Below are positions 9,276 to 17,472 of a stretch of DNA of 64,000 bases, piece after piece. The number at the start of each line of letters is the position of its first letter. Position 1 is the first letter of the stretch. The notes under the pieces are model-generated. The model was not told where the DNA came from and did not search any database. It was given only the letters and a program-made list of their open reading frames with translations. A program made the position numbers and the translations under genes. The stretch covers positions 1-64,000 of the forward strand of contig CAZNWJ010000002.1 of the NCBI GenBank assembly GCA_964576925.1. The letters are read 5' to 3'. This DNA comes from JADJGC01 sp964576925. GTDB lineage: Bacteria > Zixibacteria > MSB-5A5 > CAIYYT01.

Positions 9276-10364
9276 TTACCTGATCTTGAAAGTTGACAGT
9301 GTCAGGAGCGCCAGCAACGCGCCGACGATCCAGAAGCGCACGACGACCTTGCTTTCGTGCCAGCCGAGCAGTTCAAAGTGATGATGGAGGGGAGCCATTT
9401 TGAAGATCCTCTTTCCCCGCAATTTGAAAGAAGACACTTGCAAGATAACCGAGAGAGCCTCAGCCACAAAGACTCCCCCAACAATCACCAATAACATTTC
9501 TTTCTTGAGCAAGATCGAGAGCGCGCCGAAGATCCCGCCGAGAGCGAGAGCGCCGGTGTCGCCCATAAAAACCTGCGCCGGATGCGTGTTGTACCAGAGA
9601 AATCCGAGTCCGGCGCCGATGGCCGCAGCGCAAAAGACGGTGAGTTCACCGGCGCCGGGCAAATAAACGATATCGAGATAATCGGAAAAGTCGATACGAC
9701 CGCTGATATAGGCCATGCCTGCGAAGGCGATGAAGCAGATGATCGCCAGGCCGATCGCCAGGCCGTCGAGACCATCGGTCAGGTTCACGGCGTTGGAGGC
9801 GCCGGTGATGACGATGATCACGAAGGGGATGAAGAGCGCGAACGGAAAGACTAGATGGTAATTCTTGAAGAACGGAATGTCGGTCGTCATGTCAAAGGCC
9901 GGAGTCGGCGGGAAGTAATACAGCAGACAGGCAAAGATGATGCCGATCGATACCTGGCCAATGAGCTTCTTGCGGCCGACGAGACCTTTCTTTTGCTGCT
10001 TGATCGCCTTGAGGTAGTCGTCCATGAAGCCGATCGCACCGATCCAGACAGTTACCAGCAGCATGTAAAGAATGAAGCGGTTGGTCAAATCGCCCCAGAG
10101 CAAAGTTGGAATCACGATGGCGGCGAGAATGATCAGCCCGCCCATCGTCGGCGTGCCTTCCTTGGCGAGGTGAGTTTGCGGGCCGTCGGTGCGAATGCTC
10201 TCTTTAACCTGATTGCGCTTGAGTAGACGGATCAAATAGGGTCCGAGGATCAGGCTGATAAAGAGCGCCGTGATGGTCGCCATCGCCGACCGGAAAGTGA
10301 TATAGCGAAAGATATTGAAGAAGTTGATGTGATCGACCAGCGGGTAGAGGAGCAGGTACAGCAT
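9276..10364 (-). CDS. mraY: Phospho-N-acetylmuramoyl-pentapeptide transferase MraY
   Basis: Polytopic enzyme that transfers phospho-MurNAc-pentapeptide to undecaprenyl phosphate, making lipid I. It has the MraY hallmarks GTPTMGGLI, NLTDGLDGLAIG with the catalytic aspartates, FMGDTGALALG, and the C-terminal APLHHHFELLGW. The ATG at 10364 is chosen because it forms TAATG with the murF stop and is preceded by GGAGAGG. This gives 362 residues and the typical MLYLLLYPL N terminus. Confidence 0.98.
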   Translation of the reverse strand: MLYLLLYPLVDHINFFNIFRYITFRSAMATITALFISLILGPYLIRLLKRNQVKESIRTDGPQTHLAKEGTPTMGGLIILAAIVIPTLLWGDLTNRFILYMLLVTVWIGAIGFMDDYLKAIKQQKKGLVGRKKLIGQVSIGIIFACLLYYFPPTPAFDMTTDIPFFKNYHLVFPFALFIPFVIIVITGASNAVNLTDGLDGLAIGLAIICFIAFAGMAYISGRIDFSDYLDIVYLPGAGELTVFCAAAIGAGLGFLWYNTHPAQVFMGDTGALALGGIFGALSILLKKEMLLVIVGGVFVAEALSVILQVSSFKLRGKRIFKMAPLHHHFELLGWHESKVVVRFWIVGALLALLTLSTFKIR

Positions 10365-11761
10365 TAGTTGCCTCTCCCCCAAACGGCCTTGAGACCCTGC
10401 TCGACCACTTCGAGTTTGATTCCGCGCGAAGCCTTCAGCAAGATCAAATCGCCGGAACGCAAGAAGGAGAGCAAACGATCAACAGCATCGGCGTGATCGC
10501 GGGCGATGTAGATGGCGTCCGCTTCCATACCGCGACGAATGGCGGCATCGCGAACGACAGCGGAGAATTCGCCGAGCAAAACGAGCAAGTTGGTTTTGGA
10601 TTCCGCAATCCGGCGTCCGAGGTCGGCGTGGTACTCGGCAGCTTTTTCGCCGAGTTCGAGCATGTCGCCGCAGACGACGACGCGGCGGCCGCGCGTCTGC
10701 ATTGCGTCGATTGTCTCGAGGGCGCCGCGCGCGGAGACCGGGTTGGAATTGTAGGCGTCGTTGATAACGGTCAGCCCCTGAAATTCTTCGGCCTGCATGC
10801 GATTACCGGACGGGACGTAGGATTCGAGGCGTCCTTTGACAACCGCAAAGGGTACATCGAGAATCTTGGCCACAGCCAGCGCCGCGAGGCAGTTGGTCGC
10901 GTGATGGACGCCAAGGACCGGCATGATGATTTCTGATCCGGAGTAGATGAGGTGTCCATGTCCGGAGCCGTTGACGAAGACCCGTTCGGCGAGCACGTCG
11001 GCAGACGCCGATTGGCCAAAGGTGAGCTTCTGCATGCGGTAACGGAACGAGCGCGAGCGAATGTTGGGATCGTCGAGGTTGAGCACAGCCCAGTCGGTAT
11101 CGCGGGCATCGTGCAAGATTTCGAACTTGGCTTCGGCGATGGCTTCGATGGTCTTCATCGTTTCAAGATGTGCCGGGCCGATGTTGAGCAGGACGCGGAT
11201 ATCGGGCGCGTAGAGCTCGACGAGGTTTTTGATCTCGCCGGGCGTCGACATGCCGAATTCAAAGACGGCGATTTCGCAGTCGCGGTCGAATGAGAAGATC
11301 GAGAGCGGCACGCCGATCTGGTTGTTGAGATTGCCCAGCGAGGCATTGACCCGGTACTTGGCGCCCAGAACAGCAGCGATCAGATTTTTGCAGGTAGTCT
11401 TGCCGTTGGTGCCGGTGATGGCAATGCGACGCGGGTTGATTTGACGAAGATATTCCTGAGCCAAGAGCTGCAGGGTGCGCAGGGTGTCGTCGACGCCGAT
11501 AACGACGGTGTCGGAAAGTCCGGTGAATTCCCCGAGGCGGCTCTTGTTGACGACAATGGCACACGAACCAGCCTCGGCGGCAGCGCGGGCGAAAGCATGG
11601 CCGTCGTGATTCTCGCCGACGATGCTGATGAAGATGCTTCCGGGAAGCGGAACGCGGCTGTCGATGATGACGCCGGCGAAGGACGTTTCGAGATCGGCGG
11701 GCTTCTGCCACTGCGAATCCGCGAAGGCGGCGGCGAACTCCCGGAGTTTGCCGGAGATCAT
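10364..11761 (-). CDS. murF: UDP-MurNAc-tripeptide--D-alanyl-D-alanine ligase MurF
   Basis: Adds the D-Ala-D-Ala dipeptide to complete the UDP-MurNAc-pentapeptide. The 465 residues show the ATP loop TGTNGKTTCKNLIAAVLG, the substrate-binding INDAYNSNPVS motif typical of MurF, and VVCGDMLELGEKA near the C terminus. It overlaps the murE stop as ATGA and the mraY start as TAATG, so it is tightly embedded in the operon. No ddl gene is present to supply the dipeptide from this locus. Confidence 0.98.
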   Translation of the reverse strand: MISGKLREFAAAFADSQWQKPADLETSFAGVIIDSRVPLPGSIFISIVGENHDGHAFARAAAEAGSCAIVVNKSRLGEFTGLSDTVVIGVDDTLRTLQLLAQEYLRQINPRRIAITGTNGKTTCKNLIAAVLGAKYRVNASLGNLNNQIGVPLSIFSFDRDCEIAVFEFGMSTPGEIKNLVELYAPDIRVLLNIGPAHLETMKTIEAIAEAKFEILHDARDTDWAVLNLDDPNIRSRSFRYRMQKLTFGQSASADVLAERVFVNGSGHGHLIYSGSEIIMPVLGVHHATNCLAALAVAKILDVPFAVVKGRLESYVPSGNRMQAEEFQGLTVINDAYNSNPVSARGALETIDAMQTRGRRVVVCGDMLELGEKAAEYHADLGRRIAESKTNLLVLLGEFSAVVRDAAIRRGMEADAIYIARDHADAVDRLLSFLRSGDLILLKASRGIKLEVVEQGLKAVWGRGN

Positions 11762-13221
11762 GCTGCCCCCCCGCGGAGGTATTGCTCGACGATTTCGCGG
11801 TCGTCGAAATGGATCTTCTTGGTGCCCAGGATCTGATAGTTTTCATGGCCCTTACCGGCGATCACGAGAAGATCATCGGGGCGGCAGAGATCGAGCGCCT
11901 GGTGGATAGCGAGACGACGATCGGCCTCGATGACGGTCTGTTTTCCGGATTCAAGGCCCGGTTTGATTTCCTCGATGATGGCCAGAGGATCCTCGGTGCG
12001 CGGGTTATCAGAAGTGACGATCACGATGTCGGCGCGCGAGGAGGCGGCCTGGGCCATCAAGGGGCGCTTGGAACGATCGCGGTCGCCGCCGCAGCCGAAG
12101 AGCACGAGCAGGCGGCCGCGGCAGATCTGGCGCGCGGTGTCGACGATTTTGGCGAGCGCATCAGGAGTGTGAGCATAATCGATCAGGACTGTGAAAGGCT
12201 GGCCGACGTTGACTTTCTGGGCGCGACCATGGACGAACTCGCGATCACTGAGCCCCTGAGCGATGGTCAGCGGATCGAGCCCCATGGCGAGGGCGCAGGT
12301 GGCGGCGCAGAGGGCATTTTCAAGATTGAAGCGGCCGAGCAATTTCAGGTTGACGCGTTCGCTGCCGATGGGCGTGACGAGCGTGAAGCTGGAGCCGTCG
12401 GTGGACATGACGACATCCTCGAGGCGGACATCAGCCATCGGATCGTCAAAAGAGAAAGTCAAATACGAGGAGCGGACGCGCTTCACGAGGAAATCGAAGC
12501 TGGCGTCGTCGCGGTTGAGCACCGCCCATTTATCCGGGCCATTGACCAGATCAAGCAAGTGCGCTTTGGCGGCCCGATAGTTTTCGAAGTTCTGGTGATA
12601 GTCGAAATGATCCTGCGTGATGTTGCAAATTGCGGCGACCTGGAAATTGAGTTCATCGACGCGGTTCATCGAGAGCGCATGCGAGGATACCTCCATCGCG
12701 ACGTAGCGCAAGCCCTCTTTGACCATGATCGTGAGCAGGCGTTCGATCTCAAGCGGGCCGGGCGTGGTGTTGATCGACTCAAAGACATGATCGGCGGTGT
12801 AATAACCGAGCGTACCGATGACGCCGACCGGTTTGCCGCGGCGTTCGAGAATTGACTTGAGCAACCAGGTGATGGTCGTCTTGCCGTTGGTGCCGGTGAC
12901 GACGGCAAGTTTGAGGCGGCGGCTCGGGTAATTGTAGAACTTGGCGGCGATGCGAGCCAGCGCCCGGCGGATATCGGAAACGCGGCCGCTGACGCGGACG
13001 GGGATTTCGACCGGCGTGGGCGCGACGATGGCGACAGCGCCACGGCTGACGGCATCCGCGATGTACTTGCGACCGTCGTCGGCATAGCCGGGGACTGCGA
13101 CGAAGAGATCGTCGGCAGCGATCAGGCGGCTGTCGACTTCGATCTTGGCAATTTCAGTCAAGGGGTCACCGGTGATTGTGATGTCATCCACGTTTGCAAC
13201 CAGATCACCAAAGACTACCAT
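11758..13221 (-). CDS. murE: UDP-MurNAc-L-Ala-D-Glu--2,6-diaminopimelate ligase MurE
   Basis: Adds the third stem residue. The ATP loop GTNGKTTITWLLKSIL, the early KIEVDSRLI segment and the C-terminal TSDNPRTEDP are visible. The DNPR sequence is the established specificity motif for meso-diaminopimelate, as opposed to the lysine-adding forms, so this organism probably has Gram-negative-type peptidoglycan. Length is 487 residues. An AGAGGA site lies upstream of the ATG, which is eight bases after the ftsI stop. Confidence 0.98.
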   Translation of the reverse strand: MVVFGDLVANVDDITITGDPLTEIAKIEVDSRLIAADDLFVAVPGYADDGRKYIADAVSRGAVAIVAPTPVEIPVRVSGRVSDIRRALARIAAKFYNYPSRRLKLAVVTGTNGKTTITWLLKSILERRGKPVGVIGTLGYYTADHVFESINTTPGPLEIERLLTIMVKEGLRYVAMEVSSHALSMNRVDELNFQVAAICNITQDHFDYHQNFENYRAAKAHLLDLVNGPDKWAVLNRDDASFDFLVKRVRSSYLTFSFDDPMADVRLEDVVMSTDGSSFTLVTPIGSERVNLKLLGRFNLENALCAATCALAMGLDPLTIAQGLSDREFVHGRAQKVNVGQPFTVLIDYAHTPDALAKIVDTARQICRGRLLVLFGCGGDRDRSKRPLMAQAASSRADIVIVTSDNPRTEDPLAIIEEIKPGLESGKQTVIEADRRLAIHQALDLCRPDDLLVIAGKGHENYQILGTKKIHFDDREIVEQYLRGGAA

Positions 13222-13229
13222 CGGATCCT

Positions 13230-15308
13230 CTAATCGATACTGCAGATGAGTTTGAGGCTGCGGTTGGCCGAGGGATTCTTGGACGTGGTATCGATGACTT
13301 GCTTGACAAAGCCGGAGCCTTCAACGGAGAAGTCGTAACCCCACTCCTTGACCTTGCCGATGGCGTTACGCAACGACATGCCGATCAGGCCGGCGAATTC
13401 ACCAGTGGAGTCGGGGTCGGCGCCGGTGAGGTGGACGATCAGGCGTTCGCCTTCGAGGAGCGTCGTGCCGGCGGCAGGCACCTGGCGCGCGATGATGTCG
13501 CCTTGAGCGACGAAGGAAATGTCGAGCGCAAGGGTGTCGAGCAGTTCCTTGACGGTGGAGAGTGTATGGCCGGTGAGATCGGGAACGCGAACATGGCGCG
13601 GCGCGAATTTCTCTTTTTGCTGCGCAAAGACCGGCGAGAGCTCGATTTTTTCCTTGGTCGAAATACGTTCGGCGATGCGGCGGAAGATGCGCGCCGAAGT
13701 CATGCCGGCATAGTGCACCGGCTGGGCATCGTCGAGCACAACGACGCCGACGGCCACCGGGTTTTCGGCGGGAAAGAAGCCGGCAAAGGTGGAGATGTAG
13801 TTGTTCTGGTAGTAGCCGCCGGTTTCGAGGTTGACTTTTTGAGCGGTACCGGTCTTGCCGGCATAAGTCACGACTTTGGACTTGCTCCATTTGGCCGTGC
13901 CGGTATCAACGACGGCCTTCATGAATTTGCGCATAGTCTCGCAGGTTTCGGGCGAGAGGAGCGTACGCACCTTGGTTGGACCGTGCTGTTCGAGGATTTC
14001 GCCTTGCGGTGAGACGACCTTCTGGATCAGGTAAGGCTGATAGAGAGAGCCTTCGGAGGCGACGACATTGAAAGCGGCGGCAAGCTGCAGCGCGGTCACA
14101 CAAACGCCGTGGCCCATTGCGTGCTGGGCCGTCCAGAACTCGTTCCATTTACGCGGCTCGCTGAGCATGCCGGGCATTTCGCCGGGGACGTCGATGCCGG
14201 AGCGCAATCCGAAACCGAAGTACTTCGAATACTTGTAAAGCATTTGCGGCCCGAGTTTGCAGGCGACGCGCGCGGTGCCGATGTTTGACGAGAAGACAAA
14301 GATGTCGCGCACGGGAAGGCTGCTCCACTTCTTGTCGTCGTGCAGCCACTTGGGGCCGAACTTGGCCTTGCCGTTGCCGCAGTCGAAGATGTCCGTTGGG
14401 CGGACGGCGCCCTCTTCAAGCGCGCCTGCGGTAGCGATCAGTTTGTAGACAGAGCCGGGTTCGAAGACGTCGGCGATCACCTCGTTTTTCTGCGAGGCGG
14501 CGGATTTGGAATGCGGATAGTAAGAGGCCATCGCGAGGACGGCGCCATCGTTCGGTTTGAGCAAGACGATCATGCCGGACTGAGCGGAGAAGGAGTCGAC
14601 GCCGTGCTTGAGTTCCTCTTCGACGATGCTTTGCCAGTCGAGATCGATCGTCAGCTGTACATCATTACCGTTGGCGGGCGTGACCAGGTCCTTGCCGGCG
14701 ACGCGGTAGATATTGCCGACGGCGTCGCGTTCGACGCGGCTCTTCCCTGCCGTGCCGGTGAGCGACTGGTTGAGGGCGAGTTCAAGTCCGGAGATGCCTT
14801 TGTTGTCCGTGTCGACGGCGCCGAGCAGGTCGCGGGCGAGCGTTTCGCGCGGATAAGAGCGCTGCATTTCGCGCTGGCTGAAGAGGCCGGGCAGATTGCG
14901 TTCGGAGATGGCCCTGGCTTTCTCTTCGTCGACCTGACGACAGAGCCAGGTAAACTGCTCGGTACGAGCTGTGAGCTTTTCGCGCAAGGCGGAGCGCGCG
15001 GTGTTCATATAAGGCGCGATAAAATTGGCGATTTCAACGGCGTCAGCCTCGGTTTGCGGATAGGCGAAGAAGGAGCGCCGGGCAACATTACCGGCAAGCG
15101 TGCGGCCCTGGGCGTCGAGAAGGCGTCCGCGATCGGCGGGGACTTCGATTTCGCCCTTGCTCTGCGAATCGGCGATGCGGCGGTAGCGTTCGCCGTCGAT
15201 CAACTGGATGCTGCTCAAGCGATAGATCAGCGCCAGCCAGACGAGCGCCAAGACTATTATCAGCGCGTAAACACGGCCACGAGAAATGAAAAAACCACCA
15301 CCCATCAT
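13230..15308 (-). CDS. ftsI: Septal transpeptidase FtsI (PBP3) with C-terminal PASTA domains
   Basis: Class B penicillin-binding protein that cross-links septal peptidoglycan. The 692 residues hold one N-terminal membrane helix (about 12-30) and a PBP dimerisation domain with the RGRLLDAQGRTLA motif near 60. The transpeptidase domain has S286-V-Y-K289 as active-site SxxK, S340-S-N342 and K485-T-G-T488. Two PASTA-like domains follow, about 573-629 and 633-692, ending in KLICSID. PASTA tails on FtsI/PbpB are common in Gram-positives and some other phyla but absent from the proteobacterial FtsI. The start overlaps ftsL as ATGA. Confidence 0.96.
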   Translation of the reverse strand: MMGGGFFISRGRVYALIIVLALVWLALIYRLSSIQLIDGERYRRIADSQSKGEIEVPADRGRLLDAQGRTLAGNVARRSFFAYPQTEADAVEIANFIAPYMNTARSALREKLTARTEQFTWLCRQVDEEKARAISERNLPGLFSQREMQRSYPRETLARDLLGAVDTDNKGISGLELALNQSLTGTAGKSRVERDAVGNIYRVAGKDLVTPANGNDVQLTIDLDWQSIVEEELKHGVDSFSAQSGMIVLLKPNDGAVLAMASYYPHSKSAASQKNEVIADVFEPGSVYKLIATAGALEEGAVRPTDIFDCGNGKAKFGPKWLHDDKKWSSLPVRDIFVFSSNIGTARVACKLGPQMLYKYSKYFGFGLRSGIDVPGEMPGMLSEPRKWNEFWTAQHAMGHGVCVTALQLAAAFNVVASEGSLYQPYLIQKVVSPQGEILEQHGPTKVRTLLSPETCETMRKFMKAVVDTGTAKWSKSKVVTYAGKTGTAQKVNLETGGYYQNNYISTFAGFFPAENPVAVGVVVLDDAQPVHYAGMTSARIFRRIAERISTKEKIELSPVFAQQKEKFAPRHVRVPDLTGHTLSTVKELLDTLALDISFVAQGDIIARQVPAAGTTLLEGERLIVHLTGADPDSTGEFAGLIGMSLRNAIGKVKEWGYDFSVEGSGFVKQVIDTTSKNPSANRSLKLICSID

Positions 15309-15766
15309 GCGCCGAGCTTCGCTTTCCCTTTCTTCTTTGCGGCGGCCTTGGTCGAGTCTGTCTTGGCGTGGCCGCTTGCGGAGGTTGGGGTTTTGGCGTG
15401 TTTCGGGAAAGAGAACTTAACGAGCTGCGCCTCCTGGCGCGAGACCATCGACAGCTCGGAGCGGGCGATGCGCTCGATATTCTCGAGCGACGCGAGGTAT
15501 TCGACTTCGTACTGGAGGGATTGGCATTCCTCCTTGAGGAGCCGGACGGTCGTCTTACGCTGCGAATGTTCGTCGGCGAGTTCGAGCGTGTGGACGCGCT
15601 GCCAGACGAAGAGATAGGAGAAGAGCAGGATCACGAACAGGGCGCCGAAGAAGGCAAAGACGCGGCGACGCCTGGTGCGTCTCTCGGCACGTTTCTGAAC
15701 TGACCACTCTGACCTACGCATAACGACAACCTGTGTGAGGTGACCCACCAATCCTTGGCGAGCCAC
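15305..15766 (-). CDS. ftsL: FtsL-like small divisome protein
   Basis: Small bitopic protein expected to form a coiled coil with FtsB/FtsQ and activate FtsWI. A very basic N-terminal segment (RAERRTRRRR) precedes one membrane helix (VFAFFGALFVILLFSYLFVW). A heptad-like periplasmic region follows (LADEHSQRKTTVRLLKEECQSLQYEVEYLASL), then a lysine/alanine-rich tail. FtsL sequences are poorly conserved, so the name rests on topology and position between rsmH and ftsI. The start is uncertain: the GTG at 15766 has GAGG upstream, while the ATG at 15721 gives 138 residues. Confidence 0.85.
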   Translation of the reverse strand: MARQGLVGHLTQVVVMRRSEWSVQKRAERRTRRRRVFAFFGALFVILLFSYLFVWQRVHTLELADEHSQRKTTVRLLKEECQSLQYEVEYLASLENIERIARSELSMVSRQEAQLVKFSFPKHAKTPTSASGHAKTDSTKAAAKKKGKAKLGA

Positions 15767-15775
15767 CTCACGTCC

Positions 15776-16642
15776 TCAAGAGGTCCCTATCTTGATCGCG
15801 GCCCGCAGTCGGGCGCTACGCGAACGCGGATTGGATTCTATTTCCTGATCGCTCGGCTTGATGGCCTTGCGGGTGATTCTCTTCAGCGAAGGCTGCCGGC
15901 CGCAAACACAGATCGGCGCGCGCGGCGGGCAGATGCAGGGATTTTCGCGCTCGACCATAAACTGCTTGACCATACGGTCTTCGAGCGAGTGAAAGCTGAT
16001 CACGGCGAGAATCCCCTCCGGTTTCAAATATTCTTCGGCCTTGGGCAGCGCGACACGCAGTTGCCCGAGTTCATCATTGACCCAGATGCGCAGCGCCTGC
16101 CAGACCTGCGAGAGAAACTGCTTGGTACGTTCGCGCGGGGCGAACGGCAGCACGGTGTGCACGAGGTCGGAGACGGTGTGAAGGCGGTCGGCATCGGCGC
16201 GCTTGAAAATGGCCTCGGCGATTTTCCAGGAGCGCTGGATTTCACCAAACTCGGAGAGGACGCGAGCCAACTCAAAGGCCGAGGTCCGGGCGATAAGCGC
16301 CGCCGCCGGCACACCCTGAGTAGCATCGAAGCGCAGATCGAGCGGGTCGGAGGGTGATTGATGGGCGAAGCCGCGACTGGATTGCTCCAATTGCAGCGAT
16401 GAAAGTCCCAAGTCGACAAGAATGAAATCAACCAACCCCTTGTCTTCCGGCGCCAGATGCAAATCGAAGTTGGCGTACGAGTCGTGCACCAACTGCGCCT
16501 GCTGGTTATACACCTGGAGGTTGCGGCGGGCGACTTCCAATGCCTCGACATCCCTGTCAAAACCGACCAAACGTGCGTCCTTTCCAAGACGGGCGAGAAC
16601 TTCAACCGCGTGTCCGCCGGCGCCGAGGGTGAAATCGATCAC
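15776..16642 (-). CDS. rsmH: 16S rRNA (cytosine1402-N4)-methyltransferase RsmH, 5' end disrupted or non-canonical
   Basis: SAM-dependent methyltransferase acting on 16S rRNA C1402. It shows the SAM motif VIDFTLGAGGHAVEVL, FILVDLGLSSLQLEQSSRGF, and the FHSLEDRMVKQF segment diagnostic of the family. Homology continues upstream of the GTG at 16642. The same frame encodes HTPVLLQEVLNLVPVGARL back to 16699, matching the conserved RsmH N terminus. No ATG, GTG or TTG lies in that frame above 16642. The ATG at 16707, which forms TAATG with the mraZ stop, is out of frame. A one-base insertion or two-base deletion between 16699 and 16707 would join them, so I suspect an indel. Confidence 0.93.
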   Translation of the reverse strand: MIDFTLGAGGHAVEVLARLGKDARLVGFDRDVEALEVARRNLQVYNQQAQLVHDSYANFDLHLAPEDKGLVDFILVDLGLSSLQLEQSSRGFAHQSPSDPLDLRFDATQGVPAAALIARTSAFELARVLSEFGEIQRSWKIAEAIFKRADADRLHTVSDLVHTVLPFAPRERTKQFLSQVWQALRIWVNDELGQLRVALPKAEEYLKPEGILAVISFHSLEDRMVKQFMVERENPCICPPRAPICVCGRQPSLKRITRKAIKPSDQEIESNPRSRSARLRAAIKIGTS

Positions 16643-16706
16643 CAGGCGCGCGCCAACGGGGACTAAATTCAGTACTTCCTGAAGGAGAACCGGCGTGTGC
16701 GCCGCA

Positions 16707-17159
16707 TTATGACGTGAACCCGAACAGATTCTCGACGACCTCTTCTGCGCTCATCTCGAACGACTGTTGGTATTCATTGAAGCGCTGTTCATTCCAGAGT
16801 TCGACTTTTTCGCCGACTCCGAGGATCAGCACTTTGTCGGTAATTCCCGCATACTCGAGGAGATGCCTGGGAATTGCGATCCTGCCTTGACCATCCGGTA
16901 CGCCTTCCGCCGAGTTGGGGTGGATAAAGCGCTTCAAGAAGCGCGCCCGGCGTGCATCGATCGGTTGCGGGGAGGCCATTTGTTCCGAGACCCGCTTGTA
17001 TTCGGACTCGGAGTAGAGGTCGAGACAGCCGTCAAAGCCGAAGCGCACGATGAATTTTTCCGATCCCTGCTGGGTTGCGATGGAGCGCAACTTGGCGGGG
17101 ATGGCAATTCGCCCCTTGCCATCGACAGAAACGGTGTAACGTCCAGTAAAATTAACCAC
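16707..17159 (-). CDS. mraZ: Division/cell-wall operon regulator MraZ
   Basis: DNA-binding protein of the AbrB/MraZ fold that controls its own dcw operon by binding TGGG repeats. The 150 residues contain two tandem swapped-hairpin domains: YTVSVDGKGRIAIPAKLR near the start and EGVPDGQGRIAIPRHLLEYA in the middle, both with the DxxGR...P pattern. It is the first gene of the cluster, with the matching operator immediately upstream at 17185-17210. Confidence 0.98.
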   Translation of the reverse strand: MVNFTGRYTVSVDGKGRIAIPAKLRSIATQQGSEKFIVRFGFDGCLDLYSESEYKRVSEQMASPQPIDARRARFLKRFIHPNSAEGVPDGQGRIAIPRHLLEYAGITDKVLILGVGEKVELWNEQRFNEYQQSFEMSAEEVVENLFGFTS

Positions 17160-17184
17160 TTAAGACCTACCAGCTACCGGGGTT

Positions 17185-17210
17185 ACCCAAAATTCCCCAC
17201 TCTTCCCCCA
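17185..17210 (-). promoter_or_regulatory. MraZ operator: three TGGG direct repeats
   Basis: Read on the minus strand there are three TGGG boxes. Their plus-strand CCCA complements are at 17186-17189, 17196-17199 and 17207-17210, spaced 10 and 11 bases apart. Known MraZ operators consist of three or four TGGGN boxes at about 10-base period upstream of mraZ, so position and spacing agree. A TTGACT box (complement at 17233-17238) could be the -35 element, but no convincing -10 was found. Confidence 0.8.
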
Positions 17211-17472
17211 AGTTCAACACTTTTGGGGTACAAGTCAAGGCAAAAATGGAAAAAACTTCGTGAAATCGTAAGTGCGCCATAGGTATTGGGCTGAGGCTAC
17301 AGATTCGGGCTGTTTTCTCTGTGTCGAGACGAACCAAAGCACTCCTGAAACAACCTGAAACACACTAAGTTACTCATATACAATCGATTATCGATCTTGT
17401 CTGTTCTCGAGCTTCGGGCACGGCGATTGCGCAATAGAGGGTGGGCAAAAAGTCTTTAACAGGCGCACAGTG
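17211..17472. other. Divergent intergenic region between mraZ and the C25 peptidase
   Basis: About 260 AT-richer bases separate the divergent mraZ and peptidase genes. The mraZ-proximal part holds the probable dcw promoter. No clear promoter or RNA structure for the peptidase was recognised. Confidence 0.4.
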
